A stretch of 64,000 nucleotides of DNA from Mobiluncus sp034180645 (lineage in GTDB: Bacteria; Actinomycetota; Actinomycetes; Actinomycetales; Actinomycetaceae): assembly GCF_034180645.1 (NCBI RefSeq), contig NZ_JAXFNY010000021.1, positions 1 through 64,000 of the forward strand, read 5' to 3'. The translations under genes and the position numbers were made by a program. Below are positions 17,016 through 26,459 of this stretch, in pieces (within the stretch, counting starts at the first letter, position 1; each line of letters begins with the position of its first letter). The notes beneath the pieces are model-generated. The model was not told where the DNA came from, made no database searches, and saw only the letters and a program-made list of their open reading frames with translations.

Positions 17016-20000
17016 ATGAGTGTTACCCCCGCGAACATCATCCGCCTCGGAGTTGATGTGGGCTCCACCACTGTCAAAGCGGTGGCCCTCAACGCGCAAG
17101 GGCAAAAAGTCTTTGCCGACTATCGCCGTCACAAGGCCGATGTTCGTCGCGAACTCACTCAGCTTTTGGAAGATGTCCTCACCGATTTGGGCGACGTTAC
17201 TGTGCAAACCGCAGTCACCGGCTCGGGCGGTCTACAGGTTGCTAACTCGATGCGGGTTCCTTTCGTCCAGGAAGTCATTGCTGAAACCGAAGCTGTGCGT
17301 AAACATAGTCCTCACACTGACGTCATCATCGAACTGGGCGGGGAGGACGCGAAACTGACCTACCTGCATCCGACTCCCGAACAACGAATGAACGGGTCTT
17401 GTGCGGGCGGGACCGGAGCTTTCATCGACCAAATGGCAACCCTGCTGGACACCGATGCCGAGGGGATGAACAGGCTTGCGGCACAATCACAAACGATTTA
17501 CCCCATCGCTTCACGCTGCGGTGTTTTTGCCAAATCCGACATTCAACCGTTGCTGAACCAAGGCGCCGCTCACGCGGACATTGCGGCCTCTGTATTTATG
17601 GCAGTAGCTACGCAAACTATTGCGGGCCTCGCCAACGGCCGCCCTCTCCGCGGCAACGTCATGTTCCTGGGCGGCCCGCTGCACTTCCTGCCGGAACTGC
17701 GCCAGGCTTATGAAAAACTGCTTCCCAAAGTGGAAAACTTTTACGCACCCCCCGACGCGCAACTCTTTGTGGCCCTGGGCAGCGCCCTGCTGGCCGACGG
17801 AGGGCGTGCGGGCGGTAAAGCCGCCACCCCGGAGAGCCTGGAAGTCCTGATTGAACGCCTGAAACAGGCCGAAGTCGTCCACGAGTCCACTCGGATGCGC
17901 CCGCTGTTTAACAACGACGCGGAACTCAACGAGTTTCGTCAGCGTCACCAGCGCGATTGTATCCAGTCTCTGGACCCGACGGAAGCAAAAGGACGCTTAT
18001 GGCTGGGGATTGACGCCGGCTCCACCACTATCAAAGCAGTGGTCATCGACGAGTCTGATCGCATTGTTTTCTCCCATTACGCCACGAATGAAGGCAATCC
18101 TCTCCGGGCAGCCATCGACATTGTCCGCCGGATTCGCCAGGAGCTTCCGGCAGGCACCACTATCGGGCGGGCTTGTTCTACCGGCTACGGCGAAGGCCTG
18201 ATAAAGGCAGGACTGACCCTGGACGAAGGGGTCGTGGAAACTATGGCTCACTACCGGGCGGCAAACCGTATCGCTCCGGGGGTGACTTCGGTGGTGGACA
18301 TCGGCGGCCAGGACATGAAATTCATCAAGATTAAGGACGGTAGCGTCGACTCGATTTCGGTCAACGAAGCATGTTCTTCCGGTTGTGGTTCGTTCCTACA
18401 AACGTTTGCCGCCACAATGAGCACCACGGTGCAGGAGTTTGCCGCTGCCGCGGTGCAGAGCCCCGATCCGATAGACCTGGGTACCCGGTGTACCGTGTTC
18501 ATGAATTCCTCGGTCAAGCAAGCCCAGAAGGAAGGCGCTGATACCGGGGCTATTGCCGCGGGTCTGTCGTATTCGGTGGTGCGCAATGCCCTGTATAAAG
18601 TCATCAAACTCAAGGACCCCTCAGATTTGGGAGACAAGGTCGTGGTACAGGGAGGTACTTTCCTGAACGATGCCGTCTTGCGGGCTTTCGAGTTACTGAC
18701 GAAACGCGAGGTGATTCGGCCCAATATCGCCGGTCTGATGGGAGCCTACGGGGCGGCCTTGAGTGCCAAAATGCACGACGACTCCACCACGCAGTCCACG
18801 TTAGCCAGCTTGGCGGATTTGGACGCTTTCGATGTCGAAACTAGCCACAAAACCTGCAACTTTTGCCAAAACCACTGCCAGGTAACGATTTCTACCTTTG
18901 CTAACGGCTCTCGCCACGTCACCGGCAACCGTTGCGAACGCGGCGCTAGCTTGGAAAAACGGCCTCAAAAGTCCCAGATTCCAAACCTTTATGACTGGAA
19001 ATACCGCCGGTTGTTCGCTTACCGTCGTCTGACTGAGGACAAAGCCACTCGCGGGGATATCGGCATTCCTCGGGTCTTGGGGATGTATGAGGATTACCCA
19101 CTGTGGTTCACAATTTTGAGCCAACTCGGTTTTCGCGTCATGATTTCGGGGCGGTCCTCCCACGAACTGTTTGAACAGGGAATGGAATCAATCCCCTCAG
19201 AAAATATCTGCTATCCGGCGAAACTGGCTCACGGACATATCGAGCAACTGCTGGAAAAAGGGGTAAAAACGATTTTCTACCCCTGCGTGAATTACAACAT
19301 GCCCCGCAATCCGAAAGCGGATAATAACTACAACTGTCCGGTCGTCGCCACCTATCCCGAGGCGCTGCGTCACAACCTAGAAAGCCTCGACGCCCCCGGA
19401 GTGCGTTTCATCTCGCCGTTCTTAAACATGGCAGACCCGGATTTTGTGGCGAAACGTCTGACTGAAGTCTTTGCTGACTGGAACGTCACTATCGAGGAGG
19501 CCACCGCTGCGGTTCACGCCGGTTATGCCGAGGACGCGCGGGTCAAAAACGAGATTCGCGAGCAGGGTCGTCTGGCTCTGGAATGGATGCGCACACACGG
19601 CAAGCGCGGTGTGGTTTTGGCGGGTCGTCCCTACCACTTGGATCCGGAAATCAATCACGGGATTCCTGAGGCGATTATCAGCTTGGGCATGGCTGTGCTG
19701 ACCGAGGACTCTATCGCTGACGGACGTCTGGAACGCCCCCTGCGGGTGCGTGATCAGTGGACTTACCACTCTCGCTTGTACGAGGCAGCCGCACGAGTCG
19801 CCGCGGAACCAGACTTGGAGCTGGTGCAGCTAACCTCCTTTGGCTGTGGTCTCGACGCCGTCACGGCAGAGCAGGTGCAAGAAATCCTGGAAGGCCAAAA
19901 CGATATCTTTACCCAGCTAAAGATTGACGAGGTCTCGAACTTGGGGGCGGCAACCATTCGGCTGCGTTCCCTAGCCGCGGCCTCCATAGAGCGCGAGGAG

Positions 20001-21650
20001 CGCACCAAACGTAAGGAAAGCACCATCAACGTCGCCGGCCTGACCGGCAGCGCTAACGTTGACAACACGGGCAGTGTCAACGTAAGTTTCCTGCCCAGCA
20101 CCTCGATTGAGACTGCTCAAAACGATCACAAGACCGCTGGTGAGGCTCTCACGTCGGCGACAGTGGCTACTTTCCCGGCCAGCCCCACCCGCCCGGAGGG
20201 GGTACCCAGCCCCCTATCCTCGGTCTTTGCTGCCGGCAAGAACCCTGCGGGCCATGTCTACGAGGCACATCCCTTCACGAAAGAGATGCGAGACGCGGGC
20301 TACACCATTTTGGTGCCGCAAATGGCCACCATCCAATTCCGTATCGCGGAGCCGATCCTGAAACGCAAAGGGTACAACATTCGGCTACTGGAAAATGTCG
20401 ATGCTCAAACCATGGAGACCGGGCTGAAATACATCAATAATGATGCCTGCTACCCCTCGCTGGTGGTGCTGGGCCAACTCATTGACGAATTCGTCTCCGG
20501 ACGGGCCGATCCGAATAGAACTGCCGTAGCCATGAGCCAGACTGGCGGTATGTGCCGGGCGACGAACTATGCTTCGCTGTTGCGCAAGGGACTGCGAGAT
20601 GCCGGATATCCGCAGGTTCCGGTCATTGCCATGTCCTTGCAGGGGCTGGAGGAAAATCCCGGATTTACGTTTACGATTCCGATTTATCATCGAATTATTC
20701 AAGCCTTGGTCATCGGCGACGCCATTCAAAAGATGCTGCTGCGGGTACGGCCTTACGAGGCGGCTCCCGGTTCCGCGATGGCTCTCTATGAGCGCTGGAA
20801 CGAGTTGTGGCGCGAATGGTTTGCTTCTGGCGGGAAACGGGTCGGCGGTTTTGGGCGCGTCAGCTACGCCAAGCTCACCAAGATATGCGTGCGCGAGTTC
20901 GATGCCCTCCCACTGCGGAATATCCCTCGCAAACCGCGGGTCGGGATTGTCGGAGAGATTCTGGTCAAGTTCCACCCCTACGCCAACAATCACGCGGTAC
21001 AAACCATCGAGGATGAAGGCTGTGAAGCGGTCCTTCCTGGCCTGCTGCAGTTCTTTGAATACTCGCTGGCGGACGGGAAATGGGACTGGGAAAACCTGGG
21101 GATGAATCCGAAATCCCGGTTTACGAAACCGCTGGCACTGTGGGTTTTACGCCAATATACCGCAACGGTGAACAAAGCGATGTCCGCCACCAATGGCAAA
21201 TTCCTGCCCGGTCGCAACATCATGGATATGTATGAGCGTTCCAAAGATATTGCGTCTATGGGTAACCAAGCTGGTGAAGGCTGGTATTTGGTTTCTGAAA
21301 TGGTGGACATGATTGAAGATGGCTGCCCGAATATCATTTGCGTGCAGCCCTTCGCCTGCCTGCCTAACCACATTGTTGGCAAAGGTATGTTCCGGCCTCT
21401 GCGTAACCGTTATCCCCAGGCAAATATTGTCGGAATCGACTATGACCCCGGGGCTTCGGCCGTAAACCAGCTGAATCGGATTAAGCTCATGATTTCGACC
21501 GCAAAGATTAATGAGGGGCGCGATTTGGACTTCAGCAAGTTGGAGACGGATCTGCCCGAATTATCAACGGCTGAATCCGCCGCAGCGTGCTGTCCCGGCC
21601 CAGACGAACCGGCACTGCTGGGGATGCCGACCTTGCCCAGCCAAAAATAA
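17016..21650 (+). CDS. 2-hydroxyacyl-CoA dehydratase activase fusion (BadF/BcrA type, DUF2229)
   Basis: 1544-residue protein. Two tandem ASKHA ATPase domains of the BadF/BadG/BcrA/BcrD family are present: LGVDVGSTTVKAVAL at about 12-26 and LGIDAGSTTIKAVVI at about 328-342. Each keeps its cysteines (NGSCAGGTGAF and SRCGVF; NEACSSGCGSF and TRCTVF), where HgdC binds a 4Fe-4S cluster. A cysteine-rich segment CNFCQNHC (about 613-620) and a large C-terminal region of the DUF2229/HgdB-like type follow. Activators of this class drive one ATP-dependent electron transfer to an oxygen-sensitive dehydratase or reductase. No dehydratase subunits are adjacent, so the partner is unknown. The start ATG 17016 has GAGG eight bases upstream. 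Confidence 0.9.
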   Translation: MSVTPANIIRLGVDVGSTTVKAVALNAQGQKVFADYRRHKADVRRELTQLLEDVLTDLGDVTVQTAVTGSGGLQVANSMRVPFVQEVIAETEAVRKHSPHTDVIIELGGEDAKLTYLHPTPEQRMNGSCAGGTGAFIDQMATLLDTDAEGMNRLAAQSQTIYPIASRCGVFAKSDIQPLLNQGAAHADIAASVFMAVATQTIAGLANGRPLRGNVMFLGGPLHFLPELRQAYEKLLPKVENFYAPPDAQLFVALGSALLADGGRAGGKAATPESLEVLIERLKQAEVVHESTRMRPLFNNDAELNEFRQRHQRDCIQSLDPTEAKGRLWLGIDAGSTTIKAVVIDESDRIVFSHYATNEGNPLRAAIDIVRRIRQELPAGTTIGRACSTGYGEGLIKAGLTLDEGVVETMAHYRAANRIAPGVTSVVDIGGQDMKFIKIKDGSVDSISVNEACSSGCGSFLQTFAATMSTTVQEFAAAAVQSPDPIDLGTRCTVFMNSSVKQAQKEGADTGAIAAGLSYSVVRNALYKVIKLKDPSDLGDKVVVQGGTFLNDAVLRAFELLTKREVIRPNIAGLMGAYGAALSAKMHDDSTTQSTLASLADLDAFDVETSHKTCNFCQNHCQVTISTFANGSRHVTGNRCERGASLEKRPQKSQIPNLYDWKYRRLFAYRRLTEDKATRGDIGIPRVLGMYEDYPLWFTILSQLGFRVMISGRSSHELFEQGMESIPSENICYPAKLAHGHIEQLLEKGVKTIFYPCVNYNMPRNPKADNNYNCPVVATYPEALRHNLESLDAPGVRFISPFLNMADPDFVAKRLTEVFADWNVTIEEATAAVHAGYAEDARVKNEIREQGRLALEWMRTHGKRGVVLAGRPYHLDPEINHGIPEAIISLGMAVLTEDSIADGRLERPLRVRDQWTYHSRLYEAAARVAAEPDLELVQLTSFGCGLDAVTAEQVQEILEGQNDIFTQLKIDEVSNLGAATIRLRSLAAASIEREERTKRKESTINVAGLTGSANVDNTGSVNVSFLPSTSIETAQNDHKTAGEALTSATVATFPASPTRPEGVPSPLSSVFAAGKNPAGHVYEAHPFTKEMRDAGYTILVPQMATIQFRIAEPILKRKGYNIRLLENVDAQTMETGLKYINNDACYPSLVVLGQLIDEFVSGRADPNRTAVAMSQTGGMCRATNYASLLRKGLRDAGYPQVPVIAMSLQGLEENPGFTFTIPIYHRIIQALVIGDAIQKMLLRVRPYEAAPGSAMALYERWNELWREWFASGGKRVGGFGRVSYAKLTKICVREFDALPLRNIPRKPRVGIVGEILVKFHPYANNHAVQTIEDEGCEAVLPGLLQFFEYSLADGKWDWENLGMNPKSRFTKPLALWVLRQYTATVNKAMSATNGKFLPGRNIMDMYERSKDIASMGNQAGEGWYLVSEMVDMIEDGCPNIICVQPFACLPNHIVGKGMFRPLRNRYPQANIVGIDYDPGASAVNQLNRIKLMISTAKINEGRDLDFSKLETDLPELSTAESAAACCPGPDEPALLGMPTLPSQK

Positions 21651-21657
21651 ACGAAAG

Positions 21658-21730
21658 CGCCCCCGAGCCGATTCGAACGGCCGACCTACCGCTTAGGAGG
21701 CGGTTGCTCTATCCACTGAGCTACGAGGGC
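21658..21730 (-). tRNA. tRNA-Arg (anticodon CCT)
   Basis: 73-base gene with acceptor GCCCTCG/CGGGGGC, D-arm GCTC/GAGC, anticodon stem ACCGC/GCGGT with loop CTCCTAA, and a T-arm with GTTCGAATC. Anticodon CCT reads the arginine codon AGG. CCA is not encoded. The gene begins 8 bases beyond the stop codon of the convergent activase gene. Confidence 0.95.
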
Positions 21731-21796
21731 AGCGTTACCAAGTCTACTGTGTTTTCAGCGTGATTTTAAACCTGACTGACAGAAGACCGACTGCGA

Positions 21797-21833
21797 TAAA
21801 AGTGAGAGTGGAGCCGGAATACCGACTCCACTC
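21797..21833 (-). terminator. Terminator of the NlpC/P60 gene
   Basis: GAGTGGAG (21806-21813) and CTCCACTC (21826-21833) form a perfect 8-bp stem. On the minus strand the stem is followed by a T-rich run (TCACTTTTATC). It lies 16 bases after the stop codon of the minus-strand NlpC/P60 gene. Confidence 0.75.
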
Positions 21834-21848
21834 GACTAAGTTATAAAG

Positions 21849-22619
21849 TTACTGGCCGATGCGCACGTATTCAGGGTTGCCGTAAACCTGTTGCACCCTC
21901 ACGGATTCGCCAGGGCGCGGGGAGTGAACCATCTTGCCTTCGCCGAGGTACACGCCAACGTGGCCGCCATAGTAGACGATGTCGCCCGCTTGGGCTTCCC
22001 CAGCGGAAACATGCTTACCCGAGGCGCCTTGACCCCACGAAGTGCGGGGCAGGGCAATCCCGGCCTGGTTGTAGACGTACCCGACGAAACCGGAGCAATC
22101 AAAACCATTGGGAGAGGTTCCGCCATAAACGTAGGGCACGCCCTGGTAACGCAGGGCAATGTCCGCGATAGAACCGCCGGCAATATTGGCCGGGATGGAA
22201 ATGGGAGCGGCCGAAACTGCGGCGCGACCGACGTTGCGATTAGCGGTGCCGTGATTGTTATTAGCACGCTGAGCCTGAGTCTGCGCTTGCTGCTGCTGTT
22301 GCTGAGCCGGTACCTCGACTTGGCCTTCGGTCCACGCCACGTTCTCCGGGGCGGTTACCACCGGGTTGGCGGCAACGGCTAGGTGTGCCTGCGCGACGGC
22401 ATCGCCCACCTGGGCGGAAACCGGTACTTTAGCCTGGGAAGGGGTGTCTGCACCTTCTGGAGCAGCGATGGCCGAGCCGGCCCAAACGGTGCCCAACGCC
22501 AAACCGGCGGAGGCCGCGGCTACAAACCCTTTCTTTCCATCGATATTTTTCAAAGAATCTAAAGATGTAACGGGCTTTGTTGCGGCGCGATGCCGAGCCC
22601 GCGAAGTGGTGTTAGCCAA
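21849..22619 (-). CDS. Secreted NlpC/P60 peptidoglycan hydrolase
   Basis: 256-residue exported cysteine peptidase that should cut peptide stems of peptidoglycan. The C-terminal domain has the catalytic cysteine in NGFDCSGFVGYVY, the first histidine in GGHVGVYLG and the second polar position in HSPRPGE. A signal sequence (FVAAASAGLALGTVWAGSAIAAPEG) sits after about 30 basic residues, and a Gln-rich linker joins the domains. I prefer TTG 22619 because AAAGGGA lies six bases upstream; TTG 22673 would add 18 residues over a region that forms an RNA hairpin (GGACGG/CCGTCC). It has a long leader after the dtxR-like gene on the same strand. Confidence 0.9.
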   Translation of the reverse strand: MANTTSRARHRAATKPVTSLDSLKNIDGKKGFVAAASAGLALGTVWAGSAIAAPEGADTPSQAKVPVSAQVGDAVAQAHLAVAANPVVTAPENVAWTEGQVEVPAQQQQQQAQTQAQRANNNHGTANRNVGRAAVSAAPISIPANIAGGSIADIALRYQGVPYVYGGTSPNGFDCSGFVGYVYNQAGIALPRTSWGQGASGKHVSAGEAQAGDIVYYGGHVGVYLGEGKMVHSPRPGESVRVQQVYGNPEYVRIGQ

Positions 22620-22715
22620 CCTTGTCCCTTTCCTTGAAGGCCTGATTTCAAGTTCAGGTTCCGGACGGTTCAACCCGTCCTAAGAACGTGTTCCTAACAC
22701 TACACCAAAGAAATT

Positions 22716-22730
22716 CAAATGTCACATTTG
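22716..22730. promoter_or_regulatory. Inverted repeat upstream of the NlpC/P60 gene
   Basis: CAAATGT-C-ACATTTG is a perfect 7+1+7 palindrome about 100 bases before the probable start of the NlpC/P60 gene. A second imperfect half (ATAAC) follows on the plus strand. This could be an operator. The spacing GTCAC-N6-ATAAC loosely recalls MtrA-type sites, but that match is weak. Confidence 0.35.
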
Positions 22731-22775
22731 GATAACAATTCCCCGTGATTTTGACAAGACTTGGACAATTTTTGC

Positions 22776-23489
22776 CTATAGCTTTATGAAAAAATGCTTA
22801 AAAAGGTCGCGGGGAATTGCTACCGCCGGCAGGTCATTTTCGCTGGATTTCCCTGTTTTCTCAATGAAAAGTGCGGCAATCTCGGCATCGTCGTCAAACC
22901 TGAGTGTAACCTTAGAGCCAGGTAACAATTTGGCTTCACTTAATTTCTTAAGAACCCCCTCACAGGCCTGTACCGGCTCTCCGATTCTTCCAATCTGGAC
23001 AGTTCCTCCGTCAGGGTGACGGCGCCAGTAAGAATCCAGGGTAGCTCCTTCAACGGCAGGGTCGAAGTTCTTATAGTTCTTGACCCGTCGGGGTATCGGA
23101 TTACCGTAGGGATCTTGGTCGGGCATTTGCAGCAGTGCCAGCAGCAAGGATTCAACTTTTGCGCTCATGACATGTTCCCAACGGCAGGCTTCATCGTGAG
23201 CTTCGTCCCAGGGCAGACCAATAACATCGGTTAAGAGCCGTTCCGCCAGCCGATGTTTGCGAATGACTTCGGTAGCCTCGCGCAGTCCCTGTTCTGTCAA
23301 CGTAATTTTCCGGTCGTCTTCCAAACTCAGCAGTCCGTCGCGCTCCATGCGAGAGATGGTCTGGCTGACCGTTGGCCCTGAATGGCCTAATCTCTCCACG
23401 ATTCGGGCCCGCAACGGAGCCACTCCGTCTTCCATCATCTCGTAGATGACCTTGAGATACATTTCCGTGGTATCGACCAGTTCACTCAT
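22776..23489 (-). CDS. DtxR/IdeR-type metal-dependent repressor
   Basis: 237-residue iron-responsive regulator. With start ATG 23489 the metal ligands fall at the residue numbers of corynebacterial DtxR: Met10, His79, Glu83, His98, Cys102, Glu105 and His106 (in KHRLAERL and DEACRWEHVMS). The helix-turn-helix is HSGPTVSQTISRMERDGLL, and a C-terminal SH3-like domain follows. The cysteine ligand favours iron over manganese sensing, by analogy with DtxR versus MntR. The product should repress iron uptake genes when iron is sufficient; no iron transport genes are in the window. It is divergent from serC across 229 bases. A longer frame to 23528 exists but breaks the match. Confidence 0.95.
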   Translation of the reverse strand: MSELVDTTEMYLKVIYEMMEDGVAPLRARIVERLGHSGPTVSQTISRMERDGLLSLEDDRKITLTEQGLREATEVIRKHRLAERLLTDVIGLPWDEAHDEACRWEHVMSAKVESLLLALLQMPDQDPYGNPIPRRVKNYKNFDPAVEGATLDSYWRRHPDGGTVQIGRIGEPVQACEGVLKKLSEAKLLPGSKVTLRFDDDAEIAALFIEKTGKSSENDLPAVAIPRDLFKHFFIKL

Positions 23490-23718
23490 TCGCGTGGCTC
23501 TTTCTGCATCGTGACTTCTCAGCAACAATCAGGTTTTACTTTTACACCGCCAAGAACAACTCTAACTTATCAAAATTCTTAACTAGCGGGCACTTCTCCG
23601 GTCAGGTTCGTTCCTCCAGTCAGTTTTCCCGGTCCCCTTCCCTCTATTTTTCATAAGAGGCTTGGGGCTGGCATTCGCGGATTGTTCGGCCTGATGCGGG
23701 TGGTGGCATAATCGAAAC

Positions 23719-24843
23719 GTGAGTGAATATGCGAGCCTAAAGATTCCCGCCAAACTTTTGCCGAACGACGGCCGTTTTGGCTGCGGCCCCACCCTGATTC
23801 GTCGTGAACAGTTGGATTGTTTGGGTCGTTCAACTCTCATGGGTACTTCCCACCGTCAACCCCCGGTAAAGGATTTGGTGGCCGACTGTATCTCTCGGAT
23901 GCGTACCCTTTTTGAGGTTCCCGCTGATTACACGGTGGCTCTCGGCAACGGCGGAGCCACCACCTTTTGGGCTGCCGCCACCGCGTCTTTGGTTCGCCAC
24001 CTTGCCGCCCATGCCGTCTTTGGTTCTTTCGGTGAAAAGTTTGCCAAAGAGACTTCGGGGGCGCCCTTCCTTGAGGAATCACTGATTACCAAGGCCGAGT
24101 TGGGAGACTCGACCCTCCCGCAGCTTAGTGAGCAGGCCGATGTTTACGCTTGGCCGCAGCAGGAAACTTCTACCGGGGCAATTGCGCCGGTGAAACGCCT
24201 GGGCCACGCGGATCAGCTGGTGTTGATTGACGCGACTTCCATCGCCGGTTCTGTACCGGTCGATTTAACCCAGGCTGATGCTTACTATTTTTCCCTGCAA
24301 AAGGCTCTGGGGTCAGATGGCGGACTATGGTTCGCTTTCCTCTCGCCCCAAGCAGTAGATCGTGCCGCTGAGATTGCCGACAAGCCCTCCGCGGGTCGCT
24401 GGATTCCCTCCATCTTGAACTTGAAAACTGCGGTGGCAAATTCCGTAAAGAACCAGACTTTGAATACGCCGGCCATCGCTACGTTGGAACTGCTGCACTC
24501 CCAACTGCAGTGGTTGGATAGCCTCGGCGGGCTTCAGGCGGCGCAACAGCGGGTTCGCGCCAGCTCGGATGCAATCTATACGTGGGCCGAATCGAAGCCG
24601 TTCGCTTCTCCCTTTGTCTCAGACCCCGCAAAGCGCTCCCCGGTCGTTTCTACTGTAGAGTTTGATGACTCTGTTGACACCGCGGCTCTGCTCCAGATTT
24701 TGCGCGCCAACGGCATCGTGGATGTCAGCCCTTACCGCGCGGTAGGACGCAACCAGTTGCGTATCGGAACTTTCCCCTCGACTGAGCCCTCCGACACGGC
24801 AGCGCTGCTGGCGTGCATCGACTACATCGTCGAACGCCTCTAG
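23719..24843 (+). CDS. serC: Phosphoserine aminotransferase
   Basis: 374-residue PLP enzyme of serine biosynthesis that converts 3-phosphohydroxypyruvate and glutamate to phosphoserine. It belongs to the actinobacterial SerC subgroup: FGCGPTLIRREQL, MGTSHRQPPVK, LGNGGATTFW, and the PLP lysine Lys195 in YYFSLQKALGSDGG. The start codon is GTG, giving the usual MSEYASLKIPAKLLPNDGRFG. It is followed by a strong bidirectional terminator shared with the convergent purine permease gene. Confidence 0.95.
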   Translation: MSEYASLKIPAKLLPNDGRFGCGPTLIRREQLDCLGRSTLMGTSHRQPPVKDLVADCISRMRTLFEVPADYTVALGNGGATTFWAAATASLVRHLAAHAVFGSFGEKFAKETSGAPFLEESLITKAELGDSTLPQLSEQADVYAWPQQETSTGAIAPVKRLGHADQLVLIDATSIAGSVPVDLTQADAYYFSLQKALGSDGGLWFAFLSPQAVDRAAEIADKPSAGRWIPSILNLKTAVANSVKNQTLNTPAIATLELLHSQLQWLDSLGGLQAAQQRVRASSDAIYTWAESKPFASPFVSDPAKRSPVVSTVEFDDSVDTAALLQILRANGIVDVSPYRAVGRNQLRIGTFPSTEPSDTAALLACIDYIVERL

Positions 24844-24858
24844 CCAGAAATAAATGTC

Positions 24859-24895
24859 AAAAGACCCGACCAACGTCTTGGCCGGGTCTTTTTTT
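24859..24895. terminator. Bidirectional terminator between serC and the NCS2 permease
   Basis: AAAAGACCCG (24859-24868) pairs perfectly with CGGGTCTTTT (24883-24892), and an inner CCAA/TTGG extends the hairpin. T-runs flank it on both strands, so it can stop transcripts from serC and from the convergent permease. Confidence 0.92.
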
Positions 24896-24909
24896 GCTGC
24901 GGGATTCAG

Positions 24910-26406
24910 TTAGGCAAAGAGAGCCTGAATGGGTCCCAGGGCGAAGTAGATAACGAACAAGATACCTACCACCCACATCAACGGGTGAATCTCTTTGAAC
25001 TTACCGCGCGCTAATTTCACGATGACGAAAGCAATGCAGCCAAAACCGATACCGGCGGTAATCGAGTACGAGAAAGGCATCATGGCGATAGACAGGAACG
25101 CCGGAATCGCGTTTTCCGCGTTCTTCCAATCTATGTCCGCCACCTGTGTCATCATCAAAAATCCCACAAAGACCAGGGCGGTTGACGCAGCTTCTGCCGG
25201 CACCAGTTCTACCAGCGGAGCAAAGAACATGGACAGCAGGAAACACACCCCGACCACGACCGAGGACAAACCGGTACGGGCTCCCGCGCCTACACCGGAG
25301 GTGGACTCCACGTAGGAGGTATTCGAGGAAACGCCGCCCAAGCCGCCGGCCATAGCAGCCAGAGAGTCAATGAGCAGAATCTGGAGGGTACGCGGCGGGT
25401 TGCCTTTCTCATCGAGCAAACCGCCGGCAGCACCGACACCGACCATCGTGCCCATGGTGTCAAAGAAGTCCGCCAGCATCAGGGAGAAAATCAGCAGCAA
25501 CACGGAAATTACCGGGAGCTTCGTGAATGCCCCAAAGAAGTCAATCTGACCGAAGGTGGCAAAATCAGGAAGTTGGACGGGCGAGCCCTCCAGAGCGGGA
25601 ACATTCTTGGTCCAGCCAGTCTCGTTGACGACCTTGCCAGTCTCATCAGTCATCAGCGGAATCTTGAAGATCGCTTGGAGAATGACAGCGAGAACGGAAG
25701 AGGCCACAATCCCGATGAGGATGGCCGCCTGGACCTTGCGAACGTAGAGAACCAAAATGACCACAAAACCAATGAGGAACACGACCATCGGCCAGCCGGC
25801 GAAGGATCCTCCGATACCGAGCTGAACCGGAGTGCCTCCCGGACGGACTACCCCCGCATTGATGAGGCCGACCAGCGTAATAAATAAGCCAATACCAACA
25901 GAGATAGCGACTTTCAGCTGGCTGGGTACGGCATTAAAGACGGCTTCGCGGAAACCTGTGACCACCAGCAGCGTGATGGCGACGCCCTCCCAAAAGACGA
26001 GTCCCATCGCTTCGCCGTAGGACAGTCCGAAAGGACCAAGCACCAGGGTAAATGACACCATCGCATTCAGCCCCATGCCAGCCGCCAGCGCTAGGGGGAA
26101 GTTTGCTACCAACCCCATCAGGATAGTCATCAAGCCGCCGACCAGGGCCGTTCCAGCAGCGATAGAAGCAGGGGTGACATTTTCAGCTCCACCGGCGCTG
26201 GCTGCCGCAATCAGGATGGAGGGGTTGACAACCAAGATGTAAGCCATCGCAAAGAAGGTCACCAGGCCGCCGCGGATTTCTTGCCTTACGGAAGATTTAC
26301 GCTTGGAGAGTTCGAAAAAACCATCAAGTCCTCCGCTGGTGCGCGGGGAACCACTGGTGGTTTTCTTACCGGATTTGTTTGCAGTTTTCGTTGTATTATT
26401 GCTCAC
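24910..26406 (-). CDS. NCS2/AzgA-type purine permease
   Basis: 498-residue membrane transporter of the NCS2 family, AzgA-like branch (PbuG/PbuO/GhxP type). These proteins import adenine, guanine or hypoxanthine with protons. Evidence: RQEIRGGLVTFFAMAYILVVNP near the N-terminus, FDTMGTMVGVGAAGGLLD in the middle, GGVSSNTSYVESTSGVGAGARTGL, and about 13 hydrophobic segments. A short Lys/Thr/Ser-rich cytoplasmic N-terminus precedes the first helix. It may follow the cold-shock and DUF3027 genes in one transcript (53-base gap). The exact base specificity is not readable. Confidence 0.92.
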   Translation of the reverse strand: MSNNTTKTANKSGKKTTSGSPRTSGGLDGFFELSKRKSSVRQEIRGGLVTFFAMAYILVVNPSILIAAASAGGAENVTPASIAAGTALVGGLMTILMGLVANFPLALAAGMGLNAMVSFTLVLGPFGLSYGEAMGLVFWEGVAITLLVVTGFREAVFNAVPSQLKVAISVGIGLFITLVGLINAGVVRPGGTPVQLGIGGSFAGWPMVVFLIGFVVILVLYVRKVQAAILIGIVASSVLAVILQAIFKIPLMTDETGKVVNETGWTKNVPALEGSPVQLPDFATFGQIDFFGAFTKLPVISVLLLIFSLMLADFFDTMGTMVGVGAAGGLLDEKGNPPRTLQILLIDSLAAMAGGLGGVSSNTSYVESTSGVGAGARTGLSSVVVGVCFLLSMFFAPLVELVPAEAASTALVFVGFLMMTQVADIDWKNAENAIPAFLSIAMMPFSYSITAGIGFGCIAFVIVKLARGKFKEIHPLMWVVGILFVIYFALGPIQALFA

Positions 26407-26459
26407 CGTTTAACGCTAGTCTTTTCCGTGACGATAAACCAAAACTCAACGTCACAGGC

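Noticed and set aside
22620..22775. A ydaO/c-di-AMP riboswitch before the NlpC/P60 gene
   Set aside because: The leader is short and I could not place the conserved purine-rich loops and pseudoknot segments of that class.
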